DNA of 64,000 nucleotides from Qipengyuania algicida (GCF_009828025.1 NZ_WTYA01000004.1:217560-281559), one strand, 5' to 3'. Numbered from the stretch's first letter, positions 37,806 to 47,547 are shown. A program made the numbers and translations. Notes: generated from the sequence alone by a model not told the origin.

Positions 37806-38627
37806 TTACGCCTTGAGCGCGGAAACGAGCAACTTATGAAGCCGGGAGTGCAATGTATCGTTGCCTGCAAGTACCTGCGCCGAATGAATCGGCGCGCTGC
37901 GACCCTTGAAATCCGATACGAAACCGCCGGCCTCGCGTACGATCAAGCAGCCTGCCGCCGTGTCCCAGTCACTCAAATCGCTTTCCCAGAAGCCATCGAA
38001 CCGTCCTGCTGCCAGCCAAGCCAGGTCGAGCGAAGCGGCACCATAGCGCCTGATCCCGGCAACTTGCGGTCCGATCGTGGCGAAAATCCTGGTCCATTGG
38101 GAAAAATCGCCGTGTCCACCATAAGGAATGCCGGTGGCGATGAGCGCATCGGCAAGCTGGCTACGTGAAGACACCCGCAGTCGCCCGTCATGCAGCCATG
38201 CGCCGCGGCTCTTTTCCGCCCAGAAGGTTTCGTCGGTGATCGGCTGGTAAACTACGCCTGCCACGACATCGCCCCACCCCTTGCCATCCAGGCGCGGTTC
38301 CTGCGCAGCGATGGAAATAGAAAAATGCGGGATGCCATGGAGAAAGTTGCTGGTCCCGTCCAACGGATCGACGATCCAGCGTGGCTTGTCGGGATCGCCT
38401 TCGATGACCCCTGCCTCTTCCATCACGAACCCCCAGCCGGGTCGCGCAGCGAGCAGTTCGTCGTAAATCGTGCGCTCCGAGCGCATATCCGCCTTGGACA
38501 CGAAATCCGCAGGACCCTTGCGGCTCACCTGCAGATGTTCGACTTCGCCGAAATCGCGCCGAAGCCTGCCGCCCGCCTTGCGTGCGGCTTTCTCCATCAC
38601 GCGGATGAGACCAGAAACTGCTGCCAT
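37806..38627 (-). CDS. suhB: Inositol monophosphatase family protein
   Basis: A 273-residue Mg-dependent phosphatase (IMPase/SuhB family). Motifs are DFVSKADMRSE, the metal site VDPLDGTSNFLHGIPHFSISI and the C-terminal WDTAAGCLIVREAGG. The start at MAAVSGLIRVMEKAARKAGG fits the family; an upstream start would add 19 residues. It lies 25 bp downstream of efp and is probably cotranscribed. Physiological substrate (inositol-1-phosphate or another sugar phosphate) unproven. Confidence 0.9.
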   Translation of the reverse strand: MAAVSGLIRVMEKAARKAGGRLRRDFGEVEHLQVSRKGPADFVSKADMRSERTIYDELLAARPGWGFVMEEAGVIEGDPDKPRWIVDPLDGTSNFLHGIPHFSISIAAQEPRLDGKGWGDVVAGVVYQPITDETFWAEKSRGAWLHDGRLRVSSRSQLADALIATGIPYGGHGDFSQWTRIFATIGPQVAGIRRYGAASLDLAWLAAGRFDGFWESDLSDWDTAAGCLIVREAGGFVSDFKGRSAPIHSAQVLAGNDTLHSRLHKLLVSALKA

Positions 38628-38652
38628 TGTCTGTCGCCTGTCCCGTTCGGCC

Positions 38653-39216
38653 TCAGTTGGCCTTGCCGACGTAAGCCTGTTCATAAACGTCGACCACGAT
38701 CCGCGTACCGCTTTCGATATGCGGCGGGACCATGATGCGCACGCCGTTATCGAGCACCGCAGGCTTGTAGCTGGAAGAAGCGGTCTGCCCCTTCACCACC
38801 GCATCGGCCTCGACGATAGTGGCCTCGATCTGCGCGGGAAGCTCGACCGAAATCGGCTTTTCTTCCCACAGTTCCAGCATCACTTCCATTCCGTCCTGCA
38901 GGAAGGGCCGCGCATCGCCCAGCAGGTCCGACGGCAGGTTGATCTGCTCGTAAGTGTCCTTGTCCATGAACACCAGCATGTCGCCGTCTTCGTAGAGGAA
39001 CTGGAAATCCTTGGTGTCGAGACGCACGCGTTCGACGGTGTCGGCACTGCGGAAGCGCACGTTGGTCTTGCGGCCGTCCTGCAGGTTCTTCATCTCGACC
39101 TGCATATAGGCCCCGCCCTTGCCCGGCTGGGTATGCTGGATCTTGGCGACCTTCCAGATGCCGCCTTCGTATTCGAGGATATTGCCCGGACGGATGTCCA
39201 CGCCGCTGATCTTCAT
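38653..39216 (-). CDS. efp: Elongation factor P
   Basis: EF-P (187 residues) relieves ribosome stalling at polyproline. The tip loop [12 protein letters not shown] carries Lys33, the position modified in E. coli. All three beta-barrel domains are present, ending [13 protein letters not shown]. No epmA/epmB-like modification genes are in the window. Confidence 0.96.
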   Translation of the reverse strand: MKISGVDIRPGNILEYEGGIWKVAKIQHTQPGKGGAYMQVEMKNLQDGRKTNVRFRSADTVERVRLDTKDFQFLYEDGDMLVFMDKDTYEQINLPSDLLGDARPFLQDGMEVMLELWEEKPISVELPAQIEATIVEADAVVKGQTASSSYKPAVLDNGVRIMVPPHIESGTRIVVDVYEQAYVGKAN

Positions 39217-39348
39217 GTCTCGTGCCTTCGCTTGGGAGTAAGGGGCCGCAACGGCGTGCCCGCTCGCGAGCCGCGACTTAGCGTTTCAGTCAGCCCGGGG
39301 CAAGGTGGCTGGCGCAAGAGATGAAGGAACACTAGATAAGGGACTGCC

Positions 39349-39708
39349 ATGACATCATCCCGCCCTCTGATTATCGCACTCGGCCTGGGTTTTGCGAGTC
39401 TGCCTGGAATTGCCTTGGCCGACGGGCAGCTCGGCACGCTCGAACATGGCCGCTACACTTGCGGTACGCCCGGCGTTGCGACCGGTCCGAGCGTGGACGT
39501 AGATCCGCAGCTGAGCTTCTCGATCGTGGGTGGATCGAGCTATTCCACTAAAAATGGCGGCGGCACCTATCTTCTCGCCGGCAATTCGCTGACCTTTACC
39601 CGTGGTCCATTGAAGGATCGCAAGTTCAAACGCGACAAGATCGGCCTGTGGCGTGAGATCGACAAATCCGGCGCATATGGCAGCATCCGCTGCTCGCGCG
39701 TCGGCTAA
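39349..39708 (+). CDS. Small periplasmic protein, function unknown
   Basis: A 119-residue protein with a signal peptide (cleavage near GIALA, residue 24). The mature region has two cysteines (RYTCGTPG and SIRCSRVG) that could form a disulfide, and beta-rich sequence SFSIVGGSSYSTKNGGGTYL. Divergent from efp; its last 4 bp overlap the convergent M23 peptidase gene. No catalytic motif seen. Confidence 0.7.
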   Translation: MTSSRPLIIALGLGFASLPGIALADGQLGTLEHGRYTCGTPGVATGPSVDVDPQLSFSIVGGSSYSTKNGGGTYLLAGNSLTFTRGPLKDRKFKRDKIGLWREIDKSGAYGSIRCSRVG

Positions 39709-40388
39709 CGCGAGTTGTCGGGGCTATCAGCCATGAGGATGGGATAGGGGTCGACAGCCTGCTTCGGATCCCACCAGTTCGAACCCGGCGACGTCTTCAT
39801 AATCGCGAAATGCAGATGGGGAGCATTTGCCGATGCATCGCCCGTGCTCCCGACATAGCCAATCGTTTGGCCCTGCCTGACTTGCTGGTTTTCTTTCAAG
39901 CCTGACGCATACTGGTTCAGATGAGCATAATAGTAGATCGTCCGGCGATCAGGCGATCGAACATAGACCGTCTTGCCGCCCAGATCGGACAAGAACAGCT
40001 TCTCGACGGTTCCCGATGTCGCCGCGAAGACAGGCGTGCCGCGCGCAGCCATGATATCGATTGCTTCGTGCTTGCGGCTCCCGTCACCGCGACCGTCCGA
40101 GAAACTGTCCACCAACTGATCGGCCCGAACGCCCGAAACCGGAATGATCAGCTTTGCGGCGGTATTGGCTCCAGCACTGCGATTCGCGCCCTGATCGGCT
40201 GTCGGTCCATTTACCGAAGTTAACTCAGCAGTGCCGGTAGGGATTTCCTCGGTCTGCGAGATTTGGGGTTCTTCGACCTTGCTGATCAGCCCGCTTCCGG
40301 CGACGATCCAGATGGCGCTCGTCAGCGTTGCGGTAATGACGATCGTCAGCATCCGATCGGCCATCCGCAAGGCGCCCCGGTCGCTCAT
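39705..40388 (-). CDS. M23 family (LytM) metallopeptidase
   Basis: A 227-residue membrane-anchored peptidase. One N-terminal membrane segment (about 14-34) is followed by a low-complexity linker and a LytM domain with zinc ligands in KHEAIDIMAARGTPV and HLHFAIM. It would cleave peptidoglycan cross-bridges. Its ATG overlaps the stop of the L,D-transpeptidase gene (ATGA), which fixes the start. With that gene it forms a cell-wall remodelling pair. Confidence 0.9.
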   Translation of the reverse strand: MSDRGALRMADRMLTIVITATLTSAIWIVAGSGLISKVEEPQISQTEEIPTGTAELTSVNGPTADQGANRSAGANTAAKLIIPVSGVRADQLVDSFSDGRGDGSRKHEAIDIMAARGTPVFAATSGTVEKLFLSDLGGKTVYVRSPDRRTIYYYAHLNQYASGLKENQQVRQGQTIGYVGSTGDASANAPHLHFAIMKTSPGSNWWDPKQAVDPYPILMADSPDNSR

Positions 40389-41665
40389 GCCACAAACTTC
40401 ACCTCGGTTTTGGTCGACACCATCTGTGCCAGTCGCGCCGCATCCCAGTTCGTGAGGCGGACACAACCGTGGCTTTGCGTCCGTCCGATCAATTGTGGAT
40501 CGGGTGTCCCATGAATGCCGTAATGCGGCTTCGACAAGGCGATCCACACCACTCCGACGGGACCATTTGGTCCTGGTGGAAGCTGCTGTTTCGATTCCGA
40601 GTCCGGTACGTCCCAAAGAAGGTCGGGATTGAACGAAAAGCTGGGGTCGTGATCGACGCCCTTGATCTTCCAATCCCCTATCGGAAGCGGATCATGGCTC
40701 GAACCCGAGCTATCGGTAAATTCGGCGATAAGCTTGCCGTTTACGCCATAGACTTTGAGCGTGTCCTTGCTCTTGCTGACGACGATCTTGGCGGCTTTGG
40801 GCTGGTCGGTCCCGACGCCGAGCGATGCCAGGGTCTTCTGCCAGTCGCTATTCGATACCGCGTCGGGAGCTATCCGGTCAGCGCCGATGTTCGGCACGCG
40901 AATCCGCTGCCCCGCCGAAAAGTAACTGGCAACAGGCTTTGCGTCCGCCGTTGCCGAACCGGAACTGCTGCTCGATGGAGAAGGCGTCGGCATCGGCGAA
41001 GCCACGGAGCTGCCACCCGCTCCTGCTGGCCTGCCTCCGGGGTTCAGCGACTTGAGGATGTCGAGGGTAGTGTGGAACCGCTCGGCGAGCTTTTCATCCA
41101 GCGAGGTATAACCGAGGCGCGTCATTTTGGCCTGCGCTTCAGGAGAATCGGGGATCAGCCTATAATCGATTTGCCCCCAGCTGGCCGGGATAGTCACCAC
41201 CCGGGTTGCCGGGATCTTGTTCCACTGCGCAACAGCTTCCTTGGTGGCCTGGTCGAGTTCTCCGGTCACGGGAAGACCACGCGCCTCCTGGAATCCCCTG
41301 AGCGCATTATGGGTCGACATGCCCATCTTGCCATCTATCACGCCCGGACCGAAACCCTGTCGGTCCAGCACGACCTGCGTTTGCATGATCGGGCGCTTCT
41401 GGGAATCCGGGATGAAATCGGGATCGGTGTTCTCGGTCGGCGTCATACCGGCGGCATTGGCATAAGACGCAGCATCGTTGGACGCCATGGTATCGGCGAG
41501 ATTGCTGACACTGAAAGGCTGGTAGCCGATCTGGCTGGCGAGCGAGACGGTCGATGAGGCTGTGGGCGAGGCGCCTGCGCTCTTCTCGTCCTTGTAACGA
41601 TCCGTGCCGTTCATGCCGCACGCTGAGAGGGCCAGCACGGATATAGCAGCGATAGCATGACGCAT
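40385..41665 (-). CDS. L,D-transpeptidase (YkuD) lipoprotein with peptidoglycan-binding domain
   Basis: A 426-residue protein with a lipobox LSAC (Cys16). It has a PG_binding_1 domain (about 90-145, VIDGKMGMSTHNALRGFQ), a Ser-rich linker and a C-terminal YkuD domain with catalytic motif IGRTQSHGCVRL. It forms 3-3 cross-links or attaches proteins to peptidoglycan. It is the first gene of the pair with the M23 peptidase. Confidence 0.92.
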   Translation of the reverse strand: MRHAIAAISVLALSACGMNGTDRYKDEKSAGASPTASSTVSLASQIGYQPFSVSNLADTMASNDAASYANAAGMTPTENTDPDFIPDSQKRPIMQTQVVLDRQGFGPGVIDGKMGMSTHNALRGFQEARGLPVTGELDQATKEAVAQWNKIPATRVVTIPASWGQIDYRLIPDSPEAQAKMTRLGYTSLDEKLAERFHTTLDILKSLNPGGRPAGAGGSSVASPMPTPSPSSSSSGSATADAKPVASYFSAGQRIRVPNIGADRIAPDAVSNSDWQKTLASLGVGTDQPKAAKIVVSKSKDTLKVYGVNGKLIAEFTDSSGSSHDPLPIGDWKIKGVDHDPSFSFNPDLLWDVPDSESKQQLPPGPNGPVGVVWIALSKPHYGIHGTPDPQLIGRTQSHGCVRLTNWDAARLAQMVSTKTEVKFVA

Positions 41666-41728
41666 ATTGTTCTCTCCGACAGATCAGCTTGGCTAACGAG
41701 TAAGGAGAGAAAAATATCCGCTGCCCGA

Positions 41729-43708
41729 TCAGGGGACTTTCAGCGCAGCCTTTCGTGTGTGCGAGTATCCCAGCCACATCAGGAAGCCGAGGACCAGCAG
41801 GCCCACGATCTTGGCTGCGGATTCAAAACCGGGGCCGACGATTGCGAAAGGATCGCTGCCGAGTCCCGCGACGGCGGCGGCGTAACCGAGGCCGAACAGG
41901 CTATCGCCCACAATGATCCCGGTCGCGAGCAACACCCCGCTGCGCTTCATGAATTCGGGGCGGGAATGTGCTTCCGATCGTTTGTCCCAGATGTGTCCGA
42001 GCACAGCACCGACGGCGGTGGGCAGGATGAGCGAGATCGGCAGATACATGCCCATCGCCACACCGAGCGGCGGCAGACGCAGCCCTTTGCCGCCCATCCG
42101 GCGCTCGCGAATGCCAAGCAGCTCGTCGACGAGGATAATCGCGGCAATGATGACCCCGCCCAAAGCGATGAGATCCCAGCGCAAGGTGCCCCCAAGTACA
42201 CCTTGAGCAAGGCTCGATATCAGGGAGGCCTGCGGTGCGGCCAGCGCATCCGGCCCTGCACCTGGCATCCCGGCGAAACCCATGGTTTTATTCAGCAAGT
42301 TGAGCACCGGCGGGATCACGAGGCTCCCCGCCGTAACGCCTATTACCAGCGCGAGCTGTTGTTTCCACGGCGTCGATCCGACCAGCTGGCCGGTTTTGAG
42401 GTCTTGCAAATTGTCGTTCGCCACCAACGCGATACCGAAGACAAACGCAGTGGCAAACAAGGCGTAAGCCACCAGCGCTTTGGTCGCTTCCGGATCATGC
42501 TGGCCGGGGAACAGCGCGGCTATCATGACCGCCGCAACGAGGATTGAGAGAATACCGACGCCTGAGACCGGGCTGTTCGAGGTGCCGACAAGGCCGGCCA
42601 TATAGCCGGTCACAGCCGATACCACCGCGCCGATTACCAGAATGAACAGCAGGCTGGCGACCAGGGCAGGCACAAAGTCCTGCGCCACCGGGCCGCCCTC
42701 GGCAAAGCGCCACAACAGCCACGCAATCGGAAAAAGGGCAACCACAGTGCTGCCGATCACGACAGATCCCGGTAGGTCGCGTTCCGTGATCGCGAGTTCG
42801 CCGCCCTGCTTGCGGGCACGGCCCGCTGCAACGATCCCGGCCAGCCCGACCGCAATCGGCTTGAGCAGCTTGAGCAGCGTCCAGATCGATGCGACCGCAA
42901 TTGCGCCTGCACCGATAAAGCGGACCTCGTTCGAAAAGACAGTCGACACCAGATCGCCGACAGGCGTGCCTGGAGCGACCAGCGACGTTCGCCATGGCAG
43001 CAGCACGCCCCATGAAATGAACGTACCGACAAACAGGGCGATACCCGCTGAAAGGCCGATAAGGTGCCCGATGGCGATCAAGCCCATGGAAACGGAGAAT
43101 GAAACGCCTGTCGCGCCGCCGCCGACACGAAAATTCTGTGCGATTTCGGAAGCGGCAAGCTTGAGCGCAACCAGTCCGGCCATGATGACGCTGAGCAGGC
43201 CACCAAACAGCATCGTCCGTAGACCGAAGCGGCTTTCCTCTGCACCAGCTTCACTCCGACCGCCGACGCGCAGCACCTCGGCGCCGGCAATCCCTTCGGG
43301 GTAGGGAAGGTCTGAATTGACGACCAATGCGCGGCGTAGCGGAACCGACATCATCACACCGAGGGTGCCCCCGAGGAAACAGGTCAGAGCAGTCGTCCAA
43401 TAAGGAAAATCTGTCCACCATCCCACCATGACGAGACCCGGCAGGACGAAGATCATCGTGGCCACTGCGCCCGCCGAACTGGCGAGTGTCTGGGTGATAT
43501 TGTTTTCGACCAGCGAATTGTCCTTGAACCCGCGCAGCAGTGCCATCGAAATCACGGCTGCCGGCAGCGCCGTCGAAAAGGTCAGCCCAACGCGAAGTCC
43601 GAAATAGACGTTGGCAGCGGTGAAAACGAAGGTCAGCAACCCTCCCAGCAGCAATGCGCGCCAGGTTAGCTCGCGGCGACCTGCACCGTCTGGTTGAACC
43701 GTCGCCAT
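41729..43708 (-). CDS. OPT-family oligopeptide transporter
   Basis: A 659-residue inner membrane transporter with about 16 hydrophobic helices. Features are the conserved N-terminal LTFVFTAANVYFGLRVGLTFSTALPAAV and the later PYPEGIAGAEVLR motif. OPT proteins import peptides or metal chelates. GGGAGA lies upstream of the ATG. It is the first of two same-strand genes after thiE, with a 33-bp gap. Confidence 0.92.
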   Translation of the reverse strand: MATVQPDGAGRRELTWRALLLGGLLTFVFTAANVYFGLRVGLTFSTALPAAVISMALLRGFKDNSLVENNITQTLASSAGAVATMIFVLPGLVMVGWWTDFPYWTTALTCFLGGTLGVMMSVPLRRALVVNSDLPYPEGIAGAEVLRVGGRSEAGAEESRFGLRTMLFGGLLSVIMAGLVALKLAASEIAQNFRVGGGATGVSFSVSMGLIAIGHLIGLSAGIALFVGTFISWGVLLPWRTSLVAPGTPVGDLVSTVFSNEVRFIGAGAIAVASIWTLLKLLKPIAVGLAGIVAAGRARKQGGELAITERDLPGSVVIGSTVVALFPIAWLLWRFAEGGPVAQDFVPALVASLLFILVIGAVVSAVTGYMAGLVGTSNSPVSGVGILSILVAAVMIAALFPGQHDPEATKALVAYALFATAFVFGIALVANDNLQDLKTGQLVGSTPWKQQLALVIGVTAGSLVIPPVLNLLNKTMGFAGMPGAGPDALAAPQASLISSLAQGVLGGTLRWDLIALGGVIIAAIILVDELLGIRERRMGGKGLRLPPLGVAMGMYLPISLILPTAVGAVLGHIWDKRSEAHSRPEFMKRSGVLLATGIIVGDSLFGLGYAAAVAGLGSDPFAIVGPGFESAAKIVGLLVLGFLMWLGYSHTRKAALKVP

Positions 43709-43741
43709 CGATGTGGTCTCCCGCTGTTTGCGCGGGCGAAA

Positions 43742-44383
43742 TTACATATCGGATTGCGCTTGGGAAGCCGCCGCGTCGATTGCCCGGTGGAAGGCTTGTA
43801 TGTTCGCTGCCTCATCCCCCTGCCAGACAGCCGAGGATACGGCGAGAAAATCGGCACCCGCAGCAACCAGCGGACCGCAATTGTCGGGCGTGATTCCACC
43901 GATGGCGACACATGGGATTTCAAACAGACCCTGCCACCAGCTCAGCAATTCGGGTTCCGGTCGATGTTCGCTATTCTTGGTCGGACTCGCAAAGAAACTT
44001 CCGAAAGCGACATAGTCCGCCCCAGCCTCACCCGCTTCCATCGCAAAATGGCGGCTGTCGTGACAGGTCACACCGATCTGCGCCTCTCGCCCTAGTATTT
44101 CGCGCGCTTCACGCGGGTTGCCGTCGCCCTGCCCCAGGTGGACACCGTCTGCACCGATCCGCTTGGCGAGTGATACGCTGTCATTCACGATAAAAGCGAC
44201 TTCATGCGCGGCGCAGATTTCCTGCAACGGTCCAGCAAGCCTTGCTGCCTCATGCTGGTCAATGCCCTTCACCCGAAACTGAAAGGCTGCCACCGAACCG
44301 GCATCGAGCGCACTCGCAAGACGCTTCGAAAAATCACCGGACACATCGAGCGGTGATACAAGATAGAGCTGGCAATCGGTCAT
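43742..44383 (-). CDS. thiE: Thiamine phosphate synthase
   Basis: ThiE couples the pyrimidine and thiazole precursors into thiamine phosphate. From MTDCQLYLVSPL it has 213 residues; GGAG lies 7 nt before that ATG. Motifs are FIVNDSVSLAKRIGADGVHLGQGD, GVTCHDSRHF, DYVAFGSFFASPTK and VAIGGITPDN. Other thi genes and a TPP riboswitch were not found in the window. Confidence 0.9.
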   Translation of the reverse strand: MTDCQLYLVSPLDVSGDFSKRLASALDAGSVAAFQFRVKGIDQHEAARLAGPLQEICAAHEVAFIVNDSVSLAKRIGADGVHLGQGDGNPREAREILGREAQIGVTCHDSRHFAMEAGEAGADYVAFGSFFASPTKNSEHRPEPELLSWWQGLFEIPCVAIGGITPDNCGPLVAAGADFLAVSSAVWQGDEAANIQAFHRAIDAAASQAQSDM

Positions 44384-44446
44384 CGACGCGCTCCGTAATG
44401 GTTTGAAACTCATTCGTCGATATTCAGCAGTGCGAAAGCGTGCGAC

Positions 44447-44863
44447 ATGCTCAATCGCTCGATGAGACGAAATAACGCCTTAGCAAGCCTGATCGCCGTC
44501 GCCCTCGGCCTGTCCGCATGTGCGGTGATTCCAGACGCACCGAATGTAGAGGGTGTTCCTGCGCCTCAGGGCAGCATGGTGGCGCTGGGTCAGCCCATCA
44601 GGCTTGGCGAGATCGTCGTGACGCCTCGCCAGATTATCGAAGACAGCCGTTGCGCCAAAGGGGTCCAGTGCGTCTGGGCGGGACGGCTGATCGTCCAGAC
44701 GCGCATCGACGGAGCAGGCTGGCGCGACACTGCCAACATCACGCTCGGCGAAACTTATGGGACGCATGGACGCGTGATCGCCTTGACCGATGCCTACCCT
44801 GCCAAAGACTCGGGCAAGGAAATTACGCCCGAAGCCTATCGTTTCCGATACGAATTGCGCTGA
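44447..44863 (+). CDS. Putative small lipoprotein, function unknown
   Basis: A 138-residue protein with a lipobox LSAC (Cys25) after a hydrophobic segment. The mature part contains DSRCAKGVQCVWAGRLIVQTRI, whose two cysteines and QCVWAG core I have seen in conserved alphaproteobacterial proteins of unknown function. A start at the second ATG (44462) is also possible. Confidence 0.7.
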   Translation: MLNRSMRRNNALASLIAVALGLSACAVIPDAPNVEGVPAPQGSMVALGQPIRLGEIVVTPRQIIEDSRCAKGVQCVWAGRLIVQTRIDGAGWRDTANITLGETYGTHGRVIALTDAYPAKDSGKEITPEAYRFRYELR

Positions 44864-44867
44864 TGCG

Positions 44868-45755
44868 TCAGGCGATGCTGGCGGCGTAGATTTCGTCGAT
44901 TGCGGCGCCCAGCGTCGCGTCAAATTCCTCGTCCGACTGGCTGCATCGCAGATCCTGCAGCAGACCGCGGCTGAAGCTGGCGATCATACCGGGATTGTCG
45001 GCCAGCTTGGCGCAAGCTTCATCGGTGGAGTATCCACCCGACAGTGCGACCACGCGCAGCACCTTGGGGTGCTTGATCAGCGACGCATAGTGATTGGCCT
45101 TTGCGGGGATGGACAGTTTGAGCATCACCTGCTCACCCTCGCCCAGCGCATCCAGATTACGCAGGATTTCAGCCAGAAGAATGTCTTCGCCCGCGGCGCG
45201 ATCGGAGGCCTTGATGTCGTATTCGGGTTCAAGAATCGGCATCAACCCGGTGCCAAGGATGCGCTTGCCCTCGGCAAACTGTTGTTCGACGATTGCGGCA
45301 ATACCCGCCGCATCGGCGCTCTTGATGACGCTGCGCATCTTGGTGCCGAACACGCCCTTGGCGCGCGCACGCTCGCACAGTGCCTCGAGGCCCGGCATCG
45401 GTTTCATCAGCTGGACGCCCTGCGCTTCGTCCTCCAGCCCCTTGTCGACCTTGAGAAACGGAACAACGCCGCGTTCGGCGAGCCGCGTCGGAACTGGCTT
45501 ACCGCCCGATTCGCCGTCCATTGTCTTTTCGAACAGGATCGCTCCGATCACCTTGCCATTGCCGAAGCTGGGCGCTTCGATGATCCGCTGGCGCATCTGG
45601 TGGATCAGCGCGAACATTTCCTCGTCACTGCTCCAGGCATCGTCCGATACGCCGTAACCGCGCAGCGCCTTGGGCGTCGAACCGCCCGACTGGTCGAGCG
45701 CGGCAATGAAACCTTCGCCGGCATGAATGCGCTGGCGCATTTCATCGAAATTCAT
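44868..45755 (-). CDS. Fructose-bisphosphate aldolase class I
   Basis: A 295-residue Schiff-base aldolase of glycolysis/gluconeogenesis. Features are FIAALDQSGGSTPKALRGYG, the middle lysine segment VPFLKVDKGL, LMPILEPEYDIK and the active-site region VMLKLSIPAK. The start at MNFDEMRQRI follows GTGGGA; a GTG four codons upstream is less likely. An inverted repeat lies just upstream. It is the last gene of the tkt-gap-pgk-thioesterase run, 117 bp away. Confidence 0.92.
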   Translation of the reverse strand: MNFDEMRQRIHAGEGFIAALDQSGGSTPKALRGYGVSDDAWSSDEEMFALIHQMRQRIIEAPSFGNGKVIGAILFEKTMDGESGGKPVPTRLAERGVVPFLKVDKGLEDEAQGVQLMKPMPGLEALCERARAKGVFGTKMRSVIKSADAAGIAAIVEQQFAEGKRILGTGLMPILEPEYDIKASDRAAGEDILLAEILRNLDALGEGEQVMLKLSIPAKANHYASLIKHPKVLRVVALSGGYSTDEACAKLADNPGMIASFSRGLLQDLRCSQSDEEFDATLGAAIDEIYAASIA

Positions 45756-45770
45756 TGTCGTTCCCACTCT

Positions 45771-45790
45771 CTATGCATTCGTATGCATAG
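45771..45790 (-). promoter_or_regulatory. Perfect inverted repeat upstream of aldolase
   Basis: CTATGCAT-TCGT-ATGCATAG, 16-35 bp before the aldolase ATG. It could be an operator or an RNA hairpin next to the ribosome-binding site. It is the only conspicuous structure in the 117-bp gap before the gene. Confidence 0.5.
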
Positions 45791-45872
45791 GCGCTTAGCC
45801 AGCCATGCGCACGGGAGCAACCGGCATCTGCCTGCTTGCTCATTTGTGCCTCGAAACTGGACGATAATTATC

Positions 45873-46331
45873 TCAATTCTTGCGTGAAATCTTGCGAATG
45901 ATGCCGGTGAAACTCAAGACCGGCTTGCCATCGGCGGTGACCAATCCGCGCGCATAGACCGTCTTGCCGCCTGCCCGAGTGACCTCCCCGCGCGCTTCCA
46001 CCAGCTGGCCTTCGCGTACCGAATCGAGGAAATCGGCCGACAGGTTCATCGTCACACCCTGCCCGCCGTCCATGCTTTGCTTGCCGATGGTAAACAGCGC
46101 CGAATCGGCAAAGGTCATGAGGCAACCGCCGTGCATGAACCCGTTACCGTTCATGTGGCGCGCCTCTGCACGAAAGGCGGTTACGGGATCGCCATTCTCG
46201 TCGATCTTTTCGTAAAACGGACCTGCACGTTGCTCGAAAGCATCGCCGCGCCACGTCGACCATCCGGCAAACTCTCCCTCCTCGACCGGCATGAGGCCAC
46301 CGGTGGCGCCAACCGCTTCATTCTCGCTCAT
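45873..46331 (-). CDS. PaaI-family hotdog thioesterase
   Basis: A 152-residue hotdog protein with the motif NGNGFMHGGCLMTFADSALF. The start at MSENEAVGATGG lies 13 bp after pgk; a longer in-frame form would run back into pgk. It is embedded in the tkt-gap-pgk-aldolase run, an unusual place for a thioesterase. Substrate unknown. Confidence 0.83.
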   Translation of the reverse strand: MSENEAVGATGGLMPVEEGEFAGWSTWRGDAFEQRAGPFYEKIDENGDPVTAFRAEARHMNGNGFMHGGCLMTFADSALFTIGKQSMDGGQGVTMNLSADFLDSVREGQLVEARGEVTRAGGKTVYARGLVTADGKPVLSFTGIIRKISRKN

Positions 46332-46344
46332 GATACGGGCCGAT

Positions 46345-47547
46345 TCAGTTCGTAAGTGCCGCGACACCGGGCAATTCCTTGCCCTCCATCCATTCGAGGA
46401 ACGCACCGCCAGCAGTTGAAATATAGGTAAAATCCTGCGTGACGCCAGCCTGCGCCAGAGCCGCAACCGTATCTCCACCACCGGCGACCGATGTCAGCGA
46501 ACCATCCTGCGTCAGCGCCGCCGCCGTTTTGGCAAGGGCAACGGTCGCCGTATCGAAAGGCGGCGTTTCGAAGGCGCCCAAGGGGCCGTTCCACACCAGC
46601 GTGCGACAAGTCTTGAGCACATCGGCAAGCGCTTCGGTCGCTTGCGGTCCGATGTCGAGAATCATCTCATCGTCGGCCACCTCATGCACATTGCAGGTCC
46701 GAGCAGAAGGCGGGTTGGCAGCGAACTCCTTTGCTACCACCACGTCATAAGGGAGATGCACCGTGCAGCCCGCGTGATCCGCCTCATCCATGATGCGGTT
46801 GGCGGTCTCGGTCAGGTCGTGTTCGCACAGGCTCTTGCCGACATCGACCCCGCGCGCGGCGAGGAAGGTGTTGGCCATGCCGCCGCCGATGATGAGATGC
46901 TGAACCTTGGTGACGAGGTGGGTCAGCACATCGAGCTTGCTCGAAACCTTGGCCCCCCCGACCACGGCGGCGACCGGAGTTTCCGGATTGCCGAGAGCGG
47001 AGTCGAGCGCCTTAAGTTCAGCTTCCATCGCCCGTCCAGCATAGGCAGGCAGGACATGCGCCAGCCCCTCGGTCGAGGCATGGGCGCGGTGGGCTGCAGA
47101 AAACGCATCGTTGACGTAGAAGTCGCCGACCGCCGCAATTCCCTTGGCGAAATCGGGATCGTTGGCTTCCTCGCCCGGCCAGAAGCGGACGTTATCGAGC
47201 AGGCCGATGTCGCCATCGCCAAGGATGCCGACGGCCTGTTCGACTACTGGGCCCATGACCTCGGGAATGAACATGATCTCTCGGTCGAGCACGCGTTCGG
47301 CATCGCCCTGCACCATGCTCGTGCTCATGGTCGAATGGCGCTGTCCCTTGGGCCGACCGAAATGGGCGAGCAGCAGCACCTTGGCGCCGCGCCCGCTCAA
47401 TTCGAGGATGGTCGGCTTGACCGCTTCCACCCGTGTGACATCGGACGCCCGCCCTTCCTGCATCGGAAGGTTGAGGTCGACGCGCACGAGAGCGACCTTC
47501 CCGGAAAGATCCTGCGGAAGATCGTCGAGAGTTTTGAAAGCAGCCAC
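46345..47547 (-). CDS. pgk: Phosphoglycerate kinase
   Basis: Pgk (400 residues) makes ATP from 1,3-bisphosphoglycerate. A GTG start at 47547 is chosen because AAGGGA precedes it and the protein then begins VAAFKTLDDLP with VALVRVDLNLPM; the frame upstream overlaps gap. Motifs are HFGRPKGQ, VVGGAKVSSKLD and the C-terminal VAGGGDTVAAL. It is 11 bp after gap. Confidence 0.95.
   Translation of the reverse strand: MAAFKTLDDLPQDLSGKVALVRVDLNLPMQEGRASDVTRVEAVKPTILELSGRGAKVLLLAHFGRPKGQRHSTMSTSMVQGDAERVLDREIMFIPEVMGPVVEQAVGILGDGDIGLLDNVRFWPGEEANDPDFAKGIAAVGDFYVNDAFSAAHRAHASTEGLAHVLPAYAGRAMEAELKALDSALGNPETPVAAVVGGAKVSSKLDVLTHLVTKVQHLIIGGGMANTFLAARGVDVGKSLCEHDLTETANRIMDEADHAGCTVHLPYDVVVAKEFAANPPSARTCNVHEVADDEMILDIGPQATEALADVLKTCRTLVWNGPLGAFETPPFDTATVALAKTAAALTQDGSLTSVAGGGDTVAALAQAGVTQDFTYISTAGGAFLEWMEGKELPGVAALTN

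Noticed and set aside
44384..44446. TPP riboswitch upstream of thiE
   Set aside because: The gap is too short and lacks the conserved thi-box sequence.
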